Origin: Sabulitectum sp964386635
GTDB taxonomy: Bacteria > Fermentibacterota > Fermentibacteria > Fermentibacterales > JCC-6
NCBI GenBank assembly: GCA_964386635.1
Contig: CAYLRO010000003.1
Location: 1-64,000, forward strand
Reading direction: 5' to 3'
Length of the DNA: 64,000 bases
Shown: positions 17,006 through 26,180 of the stretch, piece by piece
Layout of the letters: the number at the start of each line of letters is the position of its first letter
Position numbering within the stretch: the stretch's first letter is position 1
Made by a program: the position numbers and the translations under genes
Notes under the pieces: generated by a model
Databases searched by the model: none
Told to the model about the DNA's origin: nothing
What the model saw: the letters and a program-made list of their open reading frames with translations, nothing else

Positions 17006-18145
17006 ATGGGCAGCGACAAGATCAGCTGGTTATGGACACAGGTTGAAGAAGCTCGAGCTTCAAGAGACACAGAAAAGGCAAGAGAAAGCCTTGAACGGCT
17101 TCTGGAAGACAGTTCTGTGAAAGGCACGCCGGATGAGAATCTGGCTGCTCTTGAAATATCCCGTCTGGACATGGAATCCGGCAGACTGAATGAAGCAGCA
17201 AAACGGCTGGCGAATTTCAAGTGGGCAGGCATACCCGGTCCTGCTGCCATGCTTCTTGGTGCTGATGTATTCATGAAACTGGACAGGTTCGAGATGTCAC
17301 TTGACGCCCTTGAATCTTACCTGAAACAGTATCCCAGAGACATTGATGCACAGCGGAAGAAAGGTCTCATCCTTTTGATGCTTCACAGGGATCAGGAAGC
17401 CGAGAGGATTCTGCTTTCAGTTGCCCGTAGAGAGAAATACAGAGTTCCTTCAACACTGACATACCTGGCGCTTCTGGAAGCAAAGGCAAACAGGCTGGAG
17501 GAAAGCCTTCACCTTCTTCTGCAGGCCAGGGAGCTGGCCCCGTTTGATGAGAAGATCGAACACAGCCTGCTCCGGATCGAGGCCCTCAGGGTACAGATGA
17601 GACGAAGTGCAGTTGAGAGCACGAAGCTTCCCCTCGAGGATGTTGTTCCAGGAATGACAGCAGGGATGCTGGGGCTGCACGGTTATTCCCCCAATCGTGC
17701 TCGAATTGCCTCGGAGGCCTGGAAGAAATTCTGTGCTGTGAACACTCCCGCTGGAAGAAAACCCGAGACCTGGGCAGCGGCTCTGGAGTATGCTGTTACA
17801 AGGGAGGGTCCTCATCATACACAGGAGCAGCTGGCAGCTGAGTATGGTGTATCTGTGACTCAGCTGAGGGATCATTATCAGGTGATAAGGGATTCTGTTG
17901 ATCTTCCATCAGCAAACCTTCTTGAAGAGGTTGCAGAAGAGGGTTCCGATCTTCTCCGGGAGGCCAGGAAAGAAGAGATAGCAGCAGTTCTGGCTGAACT
18001 GGGTTCAGAAAACGGCAAATTCCGCAGTGCAGCAGAAGCAGCTTCCTGGGTTTTCGAAAGAGTCTCTCCTGTAGACGACAAACAGCGACGGGAAATGGAA
18101 GAGTTTGTTGCATACATCTGGCGCAGAAAGAATTACGATACTTAA
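17006..18145 (+). CDS. TPR protein with a TFIIB/cyclin-like segment
   Basis: A 379-residue, probably cytoplasmic protein (no signal peptide). Residues ~10-215 are TPR-like helical pairs (e.g. SLDALESYLKQYPRDIDAQRKKGLILL, EESLHLLLQARELAPFDEKI). Around residues 235-300 is a segment resembling a TFIIB cyclin-fold repeat: GRKPETWAAALEYAV...GPHHTQEQLAAEYGVSVTQLRDHYQVI, with the P..WAAA-Y, T(Q)-E-LA and GVS-L-Y features. The rest is helical, ending AASWVF...WRRK. Function is unknown; the helix-turn-helix-like part suggests nucleic-acid or protein binding. GGAGGGTGAG precedes the ATG, and the gene lies 25 bases after the second protease, so it may be the fourth gene of that operon. Confidence 0.65.
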   Translation: MGSDKISWLWTQVEEARASRDTEKARESLERLLEDSSVKGTPDENLAALEISRLDMESGRLNEAAKRLANFKWAGIPGPAAMLLGADVFMKLDRFEMSLDALESYLKQYPRDIDAQRKKGLILLMLHRDQEAERILLSVARREKYRVPSTLTYLALLEAKANRLEESLHLLLQARELAPFDEKIEHSLLRIEALRVQMRRSAVESTKLPLEDVVPGMTAGMLGLHGYSPNRARIASEAWKKFCAVNTPAGRKPETWAAALEYAVTREGPHHTQEQLAAEYGVSVTQLRDHYQVIRDSVDLPSANLLEEVAEEGSDLLREARKEEIAAVLAELGSENGKFRSAAEAASWVFERVSPVDDKQRREMEEFVAYIWRRKNYDT

Positions 18146-18184
18146 CCACCTGTCTCTTGTGAATTATTATATTAGCGCTGATTC

Positions 18185-18235
18185 TTTCAGGTGGATGCCA
18201 CTGCTTGTTGAAGGTGGTAACATGTTCGCCTGAAA
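18185..18235 (+). promoter_or_regulatory. Structured leader candidate upstream of ppdK
   Basis: In the 148-base gap before ppdK, TTTCAGG (18185-18191) and CCTGAAA (18229-18235) can form a 7-bp outer stem enclosing an inner GCCAC/GTGGT hairpin (18197-18201 with 18214-18218). It matches no riboswitch class I recognise. It could be a regulatory leader or chance pairing. No convincing promoter was found in this gap. Confidence 0.3.
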
Positions 18236-18293
18236 AGATTTACAGCATATTCTGCACACTGAAAGTATATCTAATTCAACGGAACGGGAAAAC

Positions 18294-21059
18294 ATGACCA
18301 GCAAGAAGTATGTGTATCACTTCGGCTCCACGGGAACCGATGGCGACCGAACGATGAAAGAACTACTGGGTGGCAAGGGTGCCAACCTTGCGGAAATGAC
18401 CAGAATAGGAATGCCGGTTCCCCCGGGATTCACCATATCAACAGAAACATGCGACGCTTTCTACAAAGCCGGTTCAGTATGGCCCGAGGGTCTTGATGAC
18501 CAGGTAAGAGCCGGTATTGAAAAACTGGAAAAGGAACTGGGCAAGAAGTTCGGCGACCCGGTTAATCCTCTTCTCGTTTCCGTAAGAAGCGGTGCAGCGG
18601 TATCCATGCCTGGAATGATGGACACTGTTCTTAACCTGGGTATCAATGACGACACCCTTAAAGCAGTGGCAGAGAAGAGTGGCAACGAGAGGTTCGCCTG
18701 GGATTCATACAGACGCTTCATGCAGATGTTCGGTGATGTTGTAATGAATATTCCTCATAGCGATTTCGAGCATGCCCTGCAGAGTCTTAAGGACCAGAAG
18801 GGTGTTAAACTTGACACTGATCTTGGCGTGGAAGATCTGAAAGAACTTGTGTCTCTTTACAGAGATATTTATCGCAAAGCAATAGGGGAAGATTTCCCTA
18901 CTGATCCCTGGGTACAGCTGACAAAGGCAGTGAACGCCGTATTCAGCAGCTGGAACAACTCCAGGGCAATCAGATATCGCGAGCTTAACGAGATCAGGGG
19001 TCTCATAGGAACAGCCGTTAATGTTCAGGCAATGGTGTTCGGTAACATGGGTGGAGAATCAGGCACAGGTGTCTGCTTCACAAGAGATCCGGCAACCGGC
19101 GAGAATGTCTTCTACGGCGAGTACCTGATGGATGCACAGGGAGAGGATGTCGTTGCCGGTATCCGTACCCCTCAGCCTATTGCCACCCTTGATGGACAGG
19201 ATCCCGACTCTTATAGAAAACTTCTTGACCTTCGTGAGAAGCTTGAACTTCATTACCATGATATGCAGGATATCGAGTTCACAATCGAGGAAGGTGTTCT
19301 TTACCTTCTTCAGACAAGAACCGGTAAGAGGACTGTTTTTGCAGCTCTTAACATGGCTGTGGACATGCACGAAGAGGGCCTCATCAGCAAAGAAGAGGCT
19401 GTAATGAGAGTTCCCGCTCAGAGCTTTAATCAGCTTTTCGCTCCTATTCTGGGCAGTGAAAGCAAGGCTTCTGCCAGACTTCTTACAAAGGCCCTCAACG
19501 CATCTCCCGGTGGTGCCTGCGGCAAAGCCGTTTTCACTGCTGAAGCTGCAGAAGAGTGGGCTGCAAAAGGTGAGAGTGTTGTTCTTTGCAGACTTGAAAC
19601 CAGCCCTGAGGATATTGGTGGAATGGCTGCGGCAAAAGGTATTCTCACAGCCCGTGGCGGCATGACAAGTCATGCAGCTGTTGTTGCCAGAGGAATGGGA
19701 GTACCCTGTGTTTCAGGTGCTGACGAGCTTCATATAGACAGCACTCAGAGAATACTCAAGTGCGGCGATGTAACCATAACAGAGGGTGACATCATTGCCA
19801 TCGACGGATTCACCGGACAGGTGTATGCCGGAGAGGTCAGTGTAAAACCCAGCGAGATCGTTCAGGTTCTCAGAGGAGAGATGAACGGCGAAGAAAGTTC
19901 CCTTTACACTAATTACGAGAAGCTTGTAGGCTGGGCTGACGAGATCAGAAGACTTGATATCAGGACCAATGCTGATTCACCAAGAGACACAGAGATGGCT
20001 GTTCTCTTCGGGGCACAGGGCATAGGCCTCTGCAGAACAGAGCACATGTTCTTCGAAGGTGACAGAATAGTTCCTTTCAGAAAGCTCATCCTGGTTGCTG
20101 ATGAAGTGAAAAGGCTCAGGGAAAAAATAGAGGCAGGGGTGGAGGATACCGCTGCTCTTGAAGCTGAGCTCAGGGAACCTCTTGCATCATACAACGAAGC
20201 CATTGCCGAACTTCTTCCCCTTCAGCGGAATGATTTTGCAGGAATCTACAGAGCGCTTAACGGGCGACCCTGTAATATCAGACTTCTTGACCCGCCTCTT
20301 CACGAGTTCCTGCCTCAGGACAACGACGGTCAGGAGGAGATGGCAGGTGTTATGGATGTGTCTCTTGAAGAGATAAAACTCAAGGTAGAATCTCTTCACG
20401 AGTTCAACCCCATGATGGGCCACAGAGGATGCCGTCTTGGTCTCACCTATCCGGAAGTGGCTGATATGCAGGTGAGGGCCATTATGGAGGCTGCGATTGA
20501 GGTTGCAAACCAGGGAATCACCGTTCTTCCTGAAATAATGATTCCTCTGGTGGGCAATGTGAAAGAACTCGAGATTTCCAGAGAGAGAGCACAGAAGGTC
20601 ATTGACGCAGTTCTTGCAGAGAACGGCAAAGCTGAAAACTTCATCAACTACCATATCGGTACAATGATCGAGATACCCAGAGCTGCAGTGACAGCTGATG
20701 AGGTTGCCGGAGCTGCTGATTTCTTCAGTTTCGGAACAAATGACCTTACACAGATGGGCTGCGGTTTCTCCAGAGACGATTCAGGAAAATTCCTGGATGA
20801 CTATGTGAGAATGGGAGTGTACGAGAGAGATCCCTTTGCATCTCTGGATGTAAAAGGAATCGGCAGACTGGTGGAGATCGCTGTTAAGCTGGGTAGAGAA
20901 GCAAAGCCGGGACTTAAACTCGGTGTATGCGGTGAACACGGTGGAGATCCCAGTTCAATAAAATTCTTCAACGCAGTGGGGCTCGATTATGTGTCGTGCT
21001 CACCCTACAGGGTACCTGTTGCAAGGCTTGCAGCAGCTCAGGCGGTTCTTGAAGGATAA
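18294..21059 (+). CDS. ppdK: Pyruvate, phosphate dikinase
   Basis: Interconverts pyruvate, ATP and phosphate with phosphoenolpyruvate, AMP and pyrophosphate, in gluconeogenesis or PPi-linked glycolysis. At 921 residues it has the full three-domain layout: an N-terminal ATP-grasp domain (LLGGKGANLAEMTRIGMPVPPGFTIS, VSVRSGAAVSMPGMMDTVLN), the central phosphohistidine domain with GGMTSHAAVVARGMG (catalytic His460), and the PEP-binding barrel (GIGLCRTEHMF, FGTNDLTQM, LGVCGEHGGDP with the active-site Cys). The start has GGAACGGG upstream. Bacteria with this enzyme often run pyrophosphate-dependent or anaerobic metabolism; that is only suggestive here. It is the first gene of a run continuing through 25433. 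Confidence 0.97.
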   Translation: MTSKKYVYHFGSTGTDGDRTMKELLGGKGANLAEMTRIGMPVPPGFTISTETCDAFYKAGSVWPEGLDDQVRAGIEKLEKELGKKFGDPVNPLLVSVRSGAAVSMPGMMDTVLNLGINDDTLKAVAEKSGNERFAWDSYRRFMQMFGDVVMNIPHSDFEHALQSLKDQKGVKLDTDLGVEDLKELVSLYRDIYRKAIGEDFPTDPWVQLTKAVNAVFSSWNNSRAIRYRELNEIRGLIGTAVNVQAMVFGNMGGESGTGVCFTRDPATGENVFYGEYLMDAQGEDVVAGIRTPQPIATLDGQDPDSYRKLLDLREKLELHYHDMQDIEFTIEEGVLYLLQTRTGKRTVFAALNMAVDMHEEGLISKEEAVMRVPAQSFNQLFAPILGSESKASARLLTKALNASPGGACGKAVFTAEAAEEWAAKGESVVLCRLETSPEDIGGMAAAKGILTARGGMTSHAAVVARGMGVPCVSGADELHIDSTQRILKCGDVTITEGDIIAIDGFTGQVYAGEVSVKPSEIVQVLRGEMNGEESSLYTNYEKLVGWADEIRRLDIRTNADSPRDTEMAVLFGAQGIGLCRTEHMFFEGDRIVPFRKLILVADEVKRLREKIEAGVEDTAALEAELREPLASYNEAIAELLPLQRNDFAGIYRALNGRPCNIRLLDPPLHEFLPQDNDGQEEMAGVMDVSLEEIKLKVESLHEFNPMMGHRGCRLGLTYPEVADMQVRAIMEAAIEVANQGITVLPEIMIPLVGNVKELEISRERAQKVIDAVLAENGKAENFINYHIGTMIEIPRAAVTADEVAGAADFFSFGTNDLTQMGCGFSRDDSGKFLDDYVRMGVYERDPFASLDVKGIGRLVEIAVKLGREAKPGLKLGVCGEHGGDPSSIKFFNAVGLDYVSCSPYRVPVARLAAAQAVLEG

Positions 21060-21082
21060 AGATTTAACCCGGGGCGGTTTCT

Positions 21083-23413
21083 GTGAAGAGGAATGATATA
21101 CTTCTGGCACTGGGAAGCCCCGCTCTCCTGAAAACAATGGAAGAGGCCCTCCTTCGGGAGGGTCTCTCTGTTCAGACTGCCGGGAACGGTATTGATGCAG
21201 TTCTGACAGCTGTAAAGACCAGACCCAGGTGCGTTCTCTGCGGACAGATACTGGCAGGTTTGGATGGCATTAAAGTGTGCCGCCTGCTAAGGTCGTTTAA
21301 TTCAAGCAGAGAAATGCCGGTCATTGTGAGTATCCCTGACAGCAAACCGGAGATGCGCAGCAGGGCTCTCAGTGCAGGAGCTTCAGCAGTTGTGGATTAC
21401 TCTACACCTGCAGGAGAGATTGCTCAGCTTGTCAGACTTCACAGCTCGGATTCCATCACTCAGCCTTCCTTTGCTGTATCCTCTTTTCCAAGGGACAGGA
21501 TACTGCCTATGGCAGCAGACTGTATCGAGGAATCTCTGGAAACAATTGAGACCGTGGTAAGACTGGCCGGTGAAATGAAGGGGATTTCTTCCATTGCTGA
21601 AGCCTGCAGAAAGATGTCTGCAGGTATCCTTGGAGGGCTTGGATTTCAAAGAGTATGGATCGGCGTGTTAAACAGTTCCAGGTCTCGGATTGAAGCTGTT
21701 GCTTACAGGGGAAGGGGAGTGACTGGAGAAGCGATAAATCTTTCTGCCGCAGGGGGCAGGCTTCCTGCAGATATTGCTGTATCCAGTGGCTCTCAAGTTG
21801 TTTCCTGGGAATGTGATTCAGGGCTGACAGGTCTTGAGTGGGCAGGCAGCAGTTCCTTCATTGACACCCCTTTCAGCTCCGGGTATGGCATTGCAGGTCT
21901 TATCCGATGCGATAACGGACTTTCAAAAAAGAGAGCTTCTTCGGAGCAGTTGAGAAGCCTGGAAATGGCAGCTGATCTCCTTTCATCATTTGTAAGATAT
22001 CTGGATTGTCAGGATCGTCTTGATGATGCCCTGGCGAATACCGGTAATCTTCTCTCAAGTCTTGATTCAGTAACAGTAACAGTTGATACGGATGGTTGGA
22101 TCAGAGAGTTCAGCGGTGACTTTTCCCAGGTGCCGGGAATTACTGAACCCAGGCCCGGTACAAATCTTGAAGATTTTTTCAGAAGATTTCCTGAGGATGT
22201 TTCCGAGGATATTCTCAAAGGGGTAATTACTGAGAAGTGCAGTTTCCTCAAAAAGGGTGTTCGGCCGGAAAATGCTGAGGGCTATGTTGATATCCATTGT
22301 GTCCATGGGGGAGCTGCAGGAGCAAAACTGCTGTTGACTGACCGGTCCAGCCAGGGACTTCTTGCAGGAAGAGTGGAGGTGCTGGAATTCGAGACAGACA
22401 CCATGGCTTCCCTTGCGGCAGATCTCACCTCAGAAGTAGACGTGGGAGAGATTTGCAGGATTATATCAAGAACGGTGGAGACCTTCTATTCCATTGAATC
22501 CATCGCAGTTCTTGCTCCGGAGACATCAGTATCATCTTTCATTCCTGAATCCATGGTGGTATATGCGGTTTCCGGATCAAAGTATCACAGTGGAGCTCTT
22601 CTGCCGGGAGCAACGGTGTTTCTTGGCAAACAGGGAGAAACCGGTGTACTGGGAGAAGCTGTGAGAAAGACCAGGATCACCAATGTTCCCGATGTCCTCC
22701 AGTGTGATTTCTACCTCAGCGGTCTTGCTGAAACAAGAAGTGAACTGGCTGTTCCAATGATATGCCGGGGCAGGGTTGTAGGGGTTGTGGATATACAAAG
22801 CCCTGAAAGATACCGGTTTCAGGCAGACGATATCAGAAGGATGAACAACATCACGGCTTTCGCTGCAGGTGCACTGGAGTCAGCTCTTCAGCAGACTGAA
22901 CTGATCAACATGGCCAGGCGCGATCGTCTTACCGGTCTCCATAACATGACCTTTTTCGAGGAGCGCTATCCTGAAGAATTCGAAAGAGCACTCAGGTACG
23001 AGTATTCGTTCTCTCTGATAATGATGGACATTGATGATTTCAAAATGTACAACGATGCATTCGGTCATCCCATGGGCAATGTACTTCTTCAGAAAGTCAC
23101 CAGGGCAATGGGTAAAGCTCTCAGGGATGTTGATATTCTGGTGAGGTATGGTGGAGAGGAATTCATCTGTGTTCTGCCGTTGACAGATAAGCAGATAGCT
23201 GTTGAAATTGCAGAGCGGATCCGCACAAAGGTAATGGAAGCAAATGAAGAAATCCCCAATGCCGATTCACAGCCTGGAGGTTTTGTCAGCCTCAGTCTGG
23301 GGGTGGCAACTTTTCCCGTTGACTCAAGAGAGAAAGATGAGCTGGTGGAACTGGCTGATCAGAGGATGTACCGGGCCAAACGGTCAGGTAAGAACAAAGT
23401 ATGTCACAGCTGA
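21083..23413 (+). CDS. Receiver-GAF-GAF-GGDEF protein, probable diguanylate cyclase
   Basis: Makes the second messenger cyclic di-GMP. Domains in the 776-residue protein: a receiver-like domain (1-~125), GAF-like (~150-300), a PAS-like segment (~310-420), a second GAF (~440-600) and GGDEF (~615-776). The GGDEF domain has RDRLTGLHN, the signature GGEEF near residue 690 and, five residues before it, an RDVD inhibitory site, so it should be active and product-inhibited. The receiver has lost its phospho-acceptor: the expected Asp is Gly54 (VLCGQILAGLDG), so it probably responds to partners, not phosphorylation. GTG start with GGGGCGG; 23 bases after ppdK. Confidence 0.88.
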   Translation: MKRNDILLALGSPALLKTMEEALLREGLSVQTAGNGIDAVLTAVKTRPRCVLCGQILAGLDGIKVCRLLRSFNSSREMPVIVSIPDSKPEMRSRALSAGASAVVDYSTPAGEIAQLVRLHSSDSITQPSFAVSSFPRDRILPMAADCIEESLETIETVVRLAGEMKGISSIAEACRKMSAGILGGLGFQRVWIGVLNSSRSRIEAVAYRGRGVTGEAINLSAAGGRLPADIAVSSGSQVVSWECDSGLTGLEWAGSSSFIDTPFSSGYGIAGLIRCDNGLSKKRASSEQLRSLEMAADLLSSFVRYLDCQDRLDDALANTGNLLSSLDSVTVTVDTDGWIREFSGDFSQVPGITEPRPGTNLEDFFRRFPEDVSEDILKGVITEKCSFLKKGVRPENAEGYVDIHCVHGGAAGAKLLLTDRSSQGLLAGRVEVLEFETDTMASLAADLTSEVDVGEICRIISRTVETFYSIESIAVLAPETSVSSFIPESMVVYAVSGSKYHSGALLPGATVFLGKQGETGVLGEAVRKTRITNVPDVLQCDFYLSGLAETRSELAVPMICRGRVVGVVDIQSPERYRFQADDIRRMNNITAFAAGALESALQQTELINMARRDRLTGLHNMTFFEERYPEEFERALRYEYSFSLIMMDIDDFKMYNDAFGHPMGNVLLQKVTRAMGKALRDVDILVRYGGEEFICVLPLTDKQIAVEIAERIRTKVMEANEEIPNADSQPGGFVSLSLGVATFPVDSREKDELVELADQRMYRAKRSGKNKVCHS

Positions 23414-23424
23414 GGATCACGAAT

Positions 23425-24525
23425 ATGTATGATGTGGTAATAGAGGATGGTTTTTCAGGATACTGCGTTGTGAAGCTGAAGAGAGTTCTTGCTCAAATGG
23501 TGGAACAGGCAGGCGGATGGCCTGACGGAACATCAGAGGGGGACAGAGTTCTTCTTAAAGTAAATATGCTGGCAGCGAAGGATCCTTCCCGGGGAATAAC
23601 AACTCACCCGGCAGTTGTTGCTGCCGTTGTTTTGCTTCTTCAGGATAGAGGCTGTCTGGTTGAGATCGGCGACAGCCCCGGTGGAGCAGTTAAAGGCGTA
23701 AAACGCTACTGGGAGAAGTGCGGATTTCAACTTGCAGCGGATATCACCGGTGCAGCCCTGGTGAGTTTTGAAGCATCAGGTTCCAGAAATGTTTCCATTC
23801 ATGGAAGAGATTACGATGTTGCGTTGCCGGTTCTGGACCGTTACCAATGCAGGATCAACCTTTCCAAATTCAAGACACATTCCTATACCAGAATGACTAA
23901 TTCAGTAAAGAACGCATTCGGTATAGTTCCAGGTTTCGGCAAAGCCATGCTACATGCAAGAAGCCCGAGACCCAGAGACCTTGCAGTTAACATTGTGGAT
24001 CTCTTTGAGATTGCGGATTTCGGTTTGAACATAACCGATGGAATACTCTGCATGGACGGCAGAGGTCCCAGCACAGACGGCAGAAGACGGCATGAAGGGT
24101 TTATGGCTGTTTCCAGGAACGGAGTTCAGCTGGACATGATTCTTTCCGAGATGGCGGGTCTTCCGTGGGAACAGCTTGATTCAAACCGTGAAGGTTTCAA
24201 CCGGAATCTGGCAAAACCCTTTGACAGTATCAAAGTAAAAGGCAGCCATAATTTTGTGGAATATGACATACCGAAACCTTCCTATCTGAATCACATTCCC
24301 CGGTGGCTTGGTTCAGCGGCAAAGGCCTTATTGAGAATAGCCCCTGTCTCCAACAGCAAATGCACAGGTTGCGGTGTGTGTGCCAGAGCCTGTCCTGTAA
24401 GTGCCATTGAGATAAGAAAAGGGAAGGCGGTAATGAAGAAAGGCGTTTGTATCATGTGTTTATGCTGTCATGAGATGTGTCCCGAGAATGCCGTTGAAAT
24501 AAAGCTTCCCCTGGGGCTGGGCTGA
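23425..24525 (+). CDS. DUF362 protein with C-terminal 2[4Fe-4S] ferredoxin domain
   Basis: About 366 residues. Residues 1-~290 match DUF362 (KVNMLAAKDPSRGITTHPAVVAAVV, IGDSPGG, YQCRINLSKFKTHSYTRMTNSVKNAFGIVPG, DGILCMDGRGPS), a family of unknown role often tied to Fe-S proteins. The C-terminal ~55 residues hold two 4Fe-4S motifs, CTGCGVCARACP and CIMCLCCHEMCP, so it is likely a cytoplasmic electron carrier or Fe-S-linked enzyme. I chose ATG 23425, with TGAGGA nine bases before it. An ATG at 23401 would overlap the upstream gene by 13 bases and lacks a good site. It lies three bases before the acyltransferase gene. Confidence 0.85.
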   Translation: MYDVVIEDGFSGYCVVKLKRVLAQMVEQAGGWPDGTSEGDRVLLKVNMLAAKDPSRGITTHPAVVAAVVLLLQDRGCLVEIGDSPGGAVKGVKRYWEKCGFQLAADITGAALVSFEASGSRNVSIHGRDYDVALPVLDRYQCRINLSKFKTHSYTRMTNSVKNAFGIVPGFGKAMLHARSPRPRDLAVNIVDLFEIADFGLNITDGILCMDGRGPSTDGRRRHEGFMAVSRNGVQLDMILSEMAGLPWEQLDSNREGFNRNLAKPFDSIKVKGSHNFVEYDIPKPSYLNHIPRWLGSAAKALLRIAPVSNSKCTGCGVCARACPVSAIEIRKGKAVMKKGVCIMCLCCHEMCPENAVEIKLPLGLG

Positions 24526-24527
24526 TC

Positions 24528-25433
24528 ATGAAGCGCAGTATCACATTCTCCCACAGGGTAGAGTACTTCTTCACCAGAGCAGCAGCTTTCACGGTACAGA
24601 TTTTGCCCCTTAGAGCAGCACTGTTCTTCGGCGGCTGCCTTGGAAGAACAGCCTGGTTTCTCGGAGTAAGAAGAAAAGTTGCAGGAATAAACATAAGAAC
24701 AGCGTTTCCTGAGATAAGCATGAAAGAAGCAGACCGGATCGGCCGAGCTTCTTATGCCAACAGCGGGAGATTCATGGCTGAGTTCATCAGACAGGGGAGA
24801 ATGGGCAGAGAGTATTTTGACAAGTACATAACCCTGGAGAAAACCCCTGCTTTAGAGAAACTAATGAGTTATAGCGGTGGAGTAATGGCTCTGGGTTTTC
24901 ATTTCGGCAACTGGGAGTACAATGGCGCCTGCAATGTTTTCCTGGGAAAAGAGACAACTTTTCTGGTGGGAGAACAGCACAACAGTCTTGTGGATGGTTA
25001 CATCAACAGGCTGAGATCTGCTCTTGGCCCGGGACTGCTTACCAGAGACGCCTCCATGCGGGGAGTCATAAGAGTTGCCAGGAAAGGCGGAGTAGTCTGC
25101 TGGCTCAGTGATCAGGATGCAGGGAAAAACGGTCTGGTTGTTGATTTCTTCGGGCTTCCGGCTTCAACTCCCAGAGGTGCCGCAGCATTTGCAGTGAAAC
25201 TGAACATGCCGATTCTCTGCAGTGTGACCATAAGAGAGAACGGACCATTCCAGAGACTGTGCCCGGTGGCTTTTCTTGAACCTGATCCGTGTCTGCCTAA
25301 ACATGAGGCTGAAGTGGATATCACACAGCGTTACACAAAGGTGCTGGAAGATATTGTCAGGGAGTATCCGGAGCAGTACTGGTGGGCTCACAGAAGGTGG
25401 AAGACAACCACAGACATATACAGCAGCAGTTAG
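24528..25433 (+). CDS. LpxL/HtrB-type lipid A or phospholipid acyltransferase
   Basis: A 301-residue inner-membrane acyltransferase. An N-terminal hydrophobic helix (~18-45) is followed by the catalytic HX4(D/E) motif in GFHFGNWEYNG, the block RVARKGGVVCWLSDQDAGKNGLVVDFFGLPASTPRGAAAFAVKLNMPIL typical of the LpxL/LpxM superfamily, and the terminal EQYWWAHRRWK signature. The role is transfer of an acyl chain to a lipid A precursor or related envelope lipid, and the exact acceptor is not readable. Starts three bases after the DUF362 gene. It ends the ppdK-led run; a promoter for the next gene follows immediately. Confidence 0.88.
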   Translation: MKRSITFSHRVEYFFTRAAAFTVQILPLRAALFFGGCLGRTAWFLGVRRKVAGINIRTAFPEISMKEADRIGRASYANSGRFMAEFIRQGRMGREYFDKYITLEKTPALEKLMSYSGGVMALGFHFGNWEYNGACNVFLGKETTFLVGEQHNSLVDGYINRLRSALGPGLLTRDASMRGVIRVARKGGVVCWLSDQDAGKNGLVVDFFGLPASTPRGAAAFAVKLNMPILCSVTIRENGPFQRLCPVAFLEPDPCLPKHEAEVDITQRYTKVLEDIVREYPEQYWWAHRRWKTTTDIYSSS

Positions 25434-25438
25434 CGGCA

Positions 25439-25467
25439 TTGTTCGTTTATGTATTTACAATTATACT
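25439..25467 (+). promoter_or_regulatory. Putative sigma-70-type promoter
   Basis: TTGTTC (25439-25444), a 17-base AT-rich spacer and TATACT (25462-25467), about 50 bases before the start of the next gene. Layout and -10 hexamer match the promoter proposed at 4769-4797. Confidence 0.45.
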
Positions 25468-25516
25468 TTTTCCGGAGTTTGAGCCTGTTAGTCAATCCTG
25501 ACAGGGAGTGTTTCGC

Positions 25517-26170
25517 ATGGTGCTGCACAGACCTCTTCCTGTAGAACCGGAGCGTGCCTTTATCCTTGGAGCCGGACGATTCGGCTCCGGCGCGGCAATA
25601 CGGATTCACAGAAAATGGCCTGAGTGTCAGCTGCACATTGCAGATGTCAAACTGGAGATCCCGGAGAACCTTCCCGGTTTTCATCACTCTTTTACAGACG
25701 GTATTGATCTTTTGAACAAGCATCTGCAAGGTTCCAGGCCTGATGATCTGATTGTGCCGTGTATTCCGGTTCATGCGGCTTTCAACATGGTTCTCAGCCA
25801 TTTTGGATTCTCCATACCTGTACCAATTCACCTTCTGGATGAACTTCCCGGAGCAATTCCCGGAAGCGATGGATGCATGTACTGTTCTCTCAGTGATTTC
25901 CTCTGTTCTGCCGATTGCCCGGAGCCTGAGGGGTATTGTACGGTTACCGGGGAGAAGAGGGCAGATGCTCTGTATGATGTGATAAATAACCTTGATGAGA
26001 GTGCCTATCAGATTCTTGTTGTAAGATCGGCAACCCTGCTGCCAGGAGTGGGAGCCTTTTCTTCCGGTGTACTTTCCGACCTGCTTGACCGTGCAAGAAG
26101 CAGGAAAGGTAGATGCCTGATAGCAACAGCTTCCAGATGTCACGGAGTAATACACGGATTCACTCATTAG
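25517..26170 (+). CDS. Uncharacterised protein with Rossmann-like N-terminus and Cys cluster
   Basis: About 217 residues, function not recognised. The N-terminus has a nucleotide-binding-like strand-loop-helix (AFILGAGRFGSGAAIRI) followed by an acidic strand end (LHIADVK), as in NAD-binding folds. Near residues 118-141 five Cys are arranged C-x2-C-x7-C-x3-C-x6-C (CMYCSLSDFLCSADCPEPEGYC), suggesting a zinc or Fe-S site. The tail (LVVRSATLLPGVGAFSSGVLSDLLDRA) is hydrophobic but short for a membrane helix. I chose ATG 25517 (AGGGAG eight bases before). A GTG at 25508 is nearly on top of that site. Likely a single-gene unit behind its own promoter. Confidence 0.65.
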   Translation: MVLHRPLPVEPERAFILGAGRFGSGAAIRIHRKWPECQLHIADVKLEIPENLPGFHHSFTDGIDLLNKHLQGSRPDDLIVPCIPVHAAFNMVLSHFGFSIPVPIHLLDELPGAIPGSDGCMYCSLSDFLCSADCPEPEGYCTVTGEKRADALYDVINNLDESAYQILVVRSATLLPGVGAFSSGVLSDLLDRARSRKGRCLIATASRCHGVIHGFTH

Positions 26171-26180
26171 TTTTTTCTTA

